DNA of 6,942 nt from an archaeon (GTDB lineage Archaea > Micrarchaeota > Micrarchaeia > Anstonellales > Bilamarchaeaceae): contig JAGVPF010000016.1 in NCBI GenBank assembly GCA_020052325.1, positions 1-6,942 on the forward strand, in the 5' to 3' direction. The notes under the pieces are model-generated. The model had not been told where the DNA came from. It saw only the letters and a program-made list of their open reading frames with translations, and made no database searches. A program made the position numbers and the translations under genes. Below are positions 5,954 to 6,942 of this stretch, one piece after another. How positions within the stretch are numbered: the stretch's first letter is position 1; each line of letters begins with the position of its first letter.

Positions 5954-6942
5954 ATGAAAAAACTACTGGTGGGCTTGCTGGTCGTCCTTAGCGCGCTGTT
6001 TGCAACGGATGTGAACAACGCGGACTACCAGACGTTTGACCCGACATATCATGTCGGCACGGATATGCAATTCACGACGGATTTCACGCTCCAGCTTGTT
6101 TCGGGAGACGTTTCAAGCGGAGACCCGGACAACCTGCAGACTGGCGACGAAGTCTGCTCTGGCGCAGTGGTCCGTGTAGTGCCCACAGTAAATGCGAAAT
6201 GGGCAACCCCTGATTTCACCGCGGTTTCGGCATATCCCACATGCGGGGGAGGCTACTGCCCGGCGATGATTTCATACGGCGGCGGCGTCACATCGAACCG
6301 GAATATCGGATGGATTGCCGGAGGAACATGGGACACGGAAAAAACCTATGGTGATTCAAATCCCATTTCGACAGTTGTAACGCACTATGATACCCTTGGG
6401 CACTCCAATTTCTATACCCAGCCCGTATCCTACATGAACGGTTCTGGCACCTTCAACAACAAGGAGGGCGGGGCAGGCATAATCTGCAAAGGAACCTTCC
6501 AGGTCAAAGATGGCGCCACCGTGAAGGGCAGCTCATCCATGCCTACGGCGAGCAACGTTGATTTTGCCGTGAACGGCGTCGGTTCTCACGCGATATCCAC
6601 CCAGCTTTCGGGCGTGAACTGCTTTGCAGCCATTCTCAAGCACCCGACGAACATCGCTGACAACCCGTCGTTTTTCAGGTTGTACTATTTCACTTCCAAT
6701 CCACCGCCCATCGGGGCCACAGTGGCAACGGACACGATAACGCTCACCGTCGGCGAATCCGGCGGCGACTGCGCGTTCCACTACGTGACGAACTCCGCAG
6801 AAGCGGGCAGCTCGCTCCTGGACGAGGACCTCATAATGGTCAAGGTGACGATGCACAACACGGGCGACCCGATGCGCGTGACCAGCGTGTCCAGCTCGAA
6901 CCCCGACTTCACATCAAGCGCGTTCCCGGTCGCAATATGCGA
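5954..6942 (+). CDS. Secreted cysteine-containing surface protein with Ig-like segment (3' partial)
   Basis: ATG 5954 opens a frame that runs without a stop to the window end; 329 complete codons are visible. The N-terminus MKKLLVGLLVVLSALFA is a textbook signal peptide, with cleavage likely near Ala17. The rest is rich in Thr, Ser, Gly and Asn, with short predicted strands and no further membrane segment. Seven cysteines are visible at 68, 97, 102, 178, 223, 273 and 329, against one in gene 3, so disulfides outside the cell are plausible; TCGGGYC (96-102) is a tight pair. The last visible part (about 294-329) has VKVTMHNTGDPMRVTSV followed by SSNPDF, a pattern common in Ig-like beta-sandwich repeats of archaeal and bacterial surface proteins (xNTGxxxxxVxxV...NPDF). 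More such repeats or a membrane or cell-wall anchor may follow outside the window. It is 13 bases behind gene 3, so the two are likely expressed together. No family name can be given; an adhesin or S-layer-like component is the best guess. Confidence 0.88.
   Translation, partial: MKKLLVGLLVVLSALFATDVNNADYQTFDPTYHVGTDMQFTTDFTLQLVSGDVSSGDPDNLQTGDEVCSGAVVRVVPTVNAKWATPDFTAVSAYPTCGGGYCPAMISYGGGVTSNRNIGWIAGGTWDTEKTYGDSNPISTVVTHYDTLGHSNFYTQPVSYMNGSGTFNNKEGGAGIICKGTFQVKDGATVKGSSSMPTASNVDFAVNGVGSHAISTQLSGVNCFAAILKHPTNIADNPSFFRLYYFTSNPPPIGATVATDTITLTVGESGGDCAFHYVTNSAEAGSSLLDEDLIMVKVTMHNTGDPMRVTSVSSSNPDFTSSAFPVAIC

Noticed and set aside
1..6942. CRISPR array, insertion sequence, integrase or attachment site
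   Set aside because: No spaced direct repeats, terminal inverted repeats, transposase or recombinase motifs were seen; the only large-scale repetition is the paralogous gene pair.

Overview
The window looks like part of a GC-rich archaeal genome, most plausibly a DPANN lineage such as Micrarchaeota; this is inference. The support is: frequent AGG arginine and ATA isoleucine codons in otherwise GC-rich genes, a strong preference for CTC leucine, a T-rich archaeal-style TATA box (CTTTTTAATA, 3948-3957) about 30 bases upstream of the expected 5' UTR, and Shine-Dalgarno sequences of the GGTGAT/GGGAGG type. No universal marker gene is present, so the taxon cannot be fixed from this stretch.

Layout: four genes lie on the + strand in close succession and fill nearly the whole window. 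Gene 1 (1-1668, 5' end outside the window) is a large unrecognised protein with a helical middle, a beta-rich C-terminal part and a Pro/Thr/Ala-rich tail. A 69-base gap holding a perfect 7-bp hairpin, an AT-rich block and a strong ribosome binding site leads to gene 2 (1738-3921), a predicted exported protein with a signal peptide. An 81-base gap with a good archaeal promoter leads to gene 3 (4003-5940), a full-length divergent paralog of gene 2 that lacks a recognisable signal peptide. After 13 bases comes gene 4 (5954 to beyond the window end), a cysteine-containing secreted protein that ends, as far as visible, in an Ig-like segment. No stretch over 100 bases lacks a gene. I see no tRNA, rRNA, IS element or CRISPR array.

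The main point of interest is the gene 2/gene 3 pair. Both have an N-terminal helical region, a Ser/Thr/Pro/Ala linker, a second helical region with a shared RGDLR motif, and a C-terminal ~270-residue region of alternating polar/hydrophobic, aromatic-rich segments separated by Gly/Asn/Asp turns. The last segment reads LNLILTP followed by a Trp-Phe end. This is what an outer-membrane beta-barrel looks like by eye. Such a protein would be remarkable in an archaeon. With a secreted neighbour (gene 4) and a tail-bearing neighbour (gene 1), the cluster is best read as a cell-envelope or surface locus of unknown function. No gene could be assigned to a named family, so no gene symbols are given.
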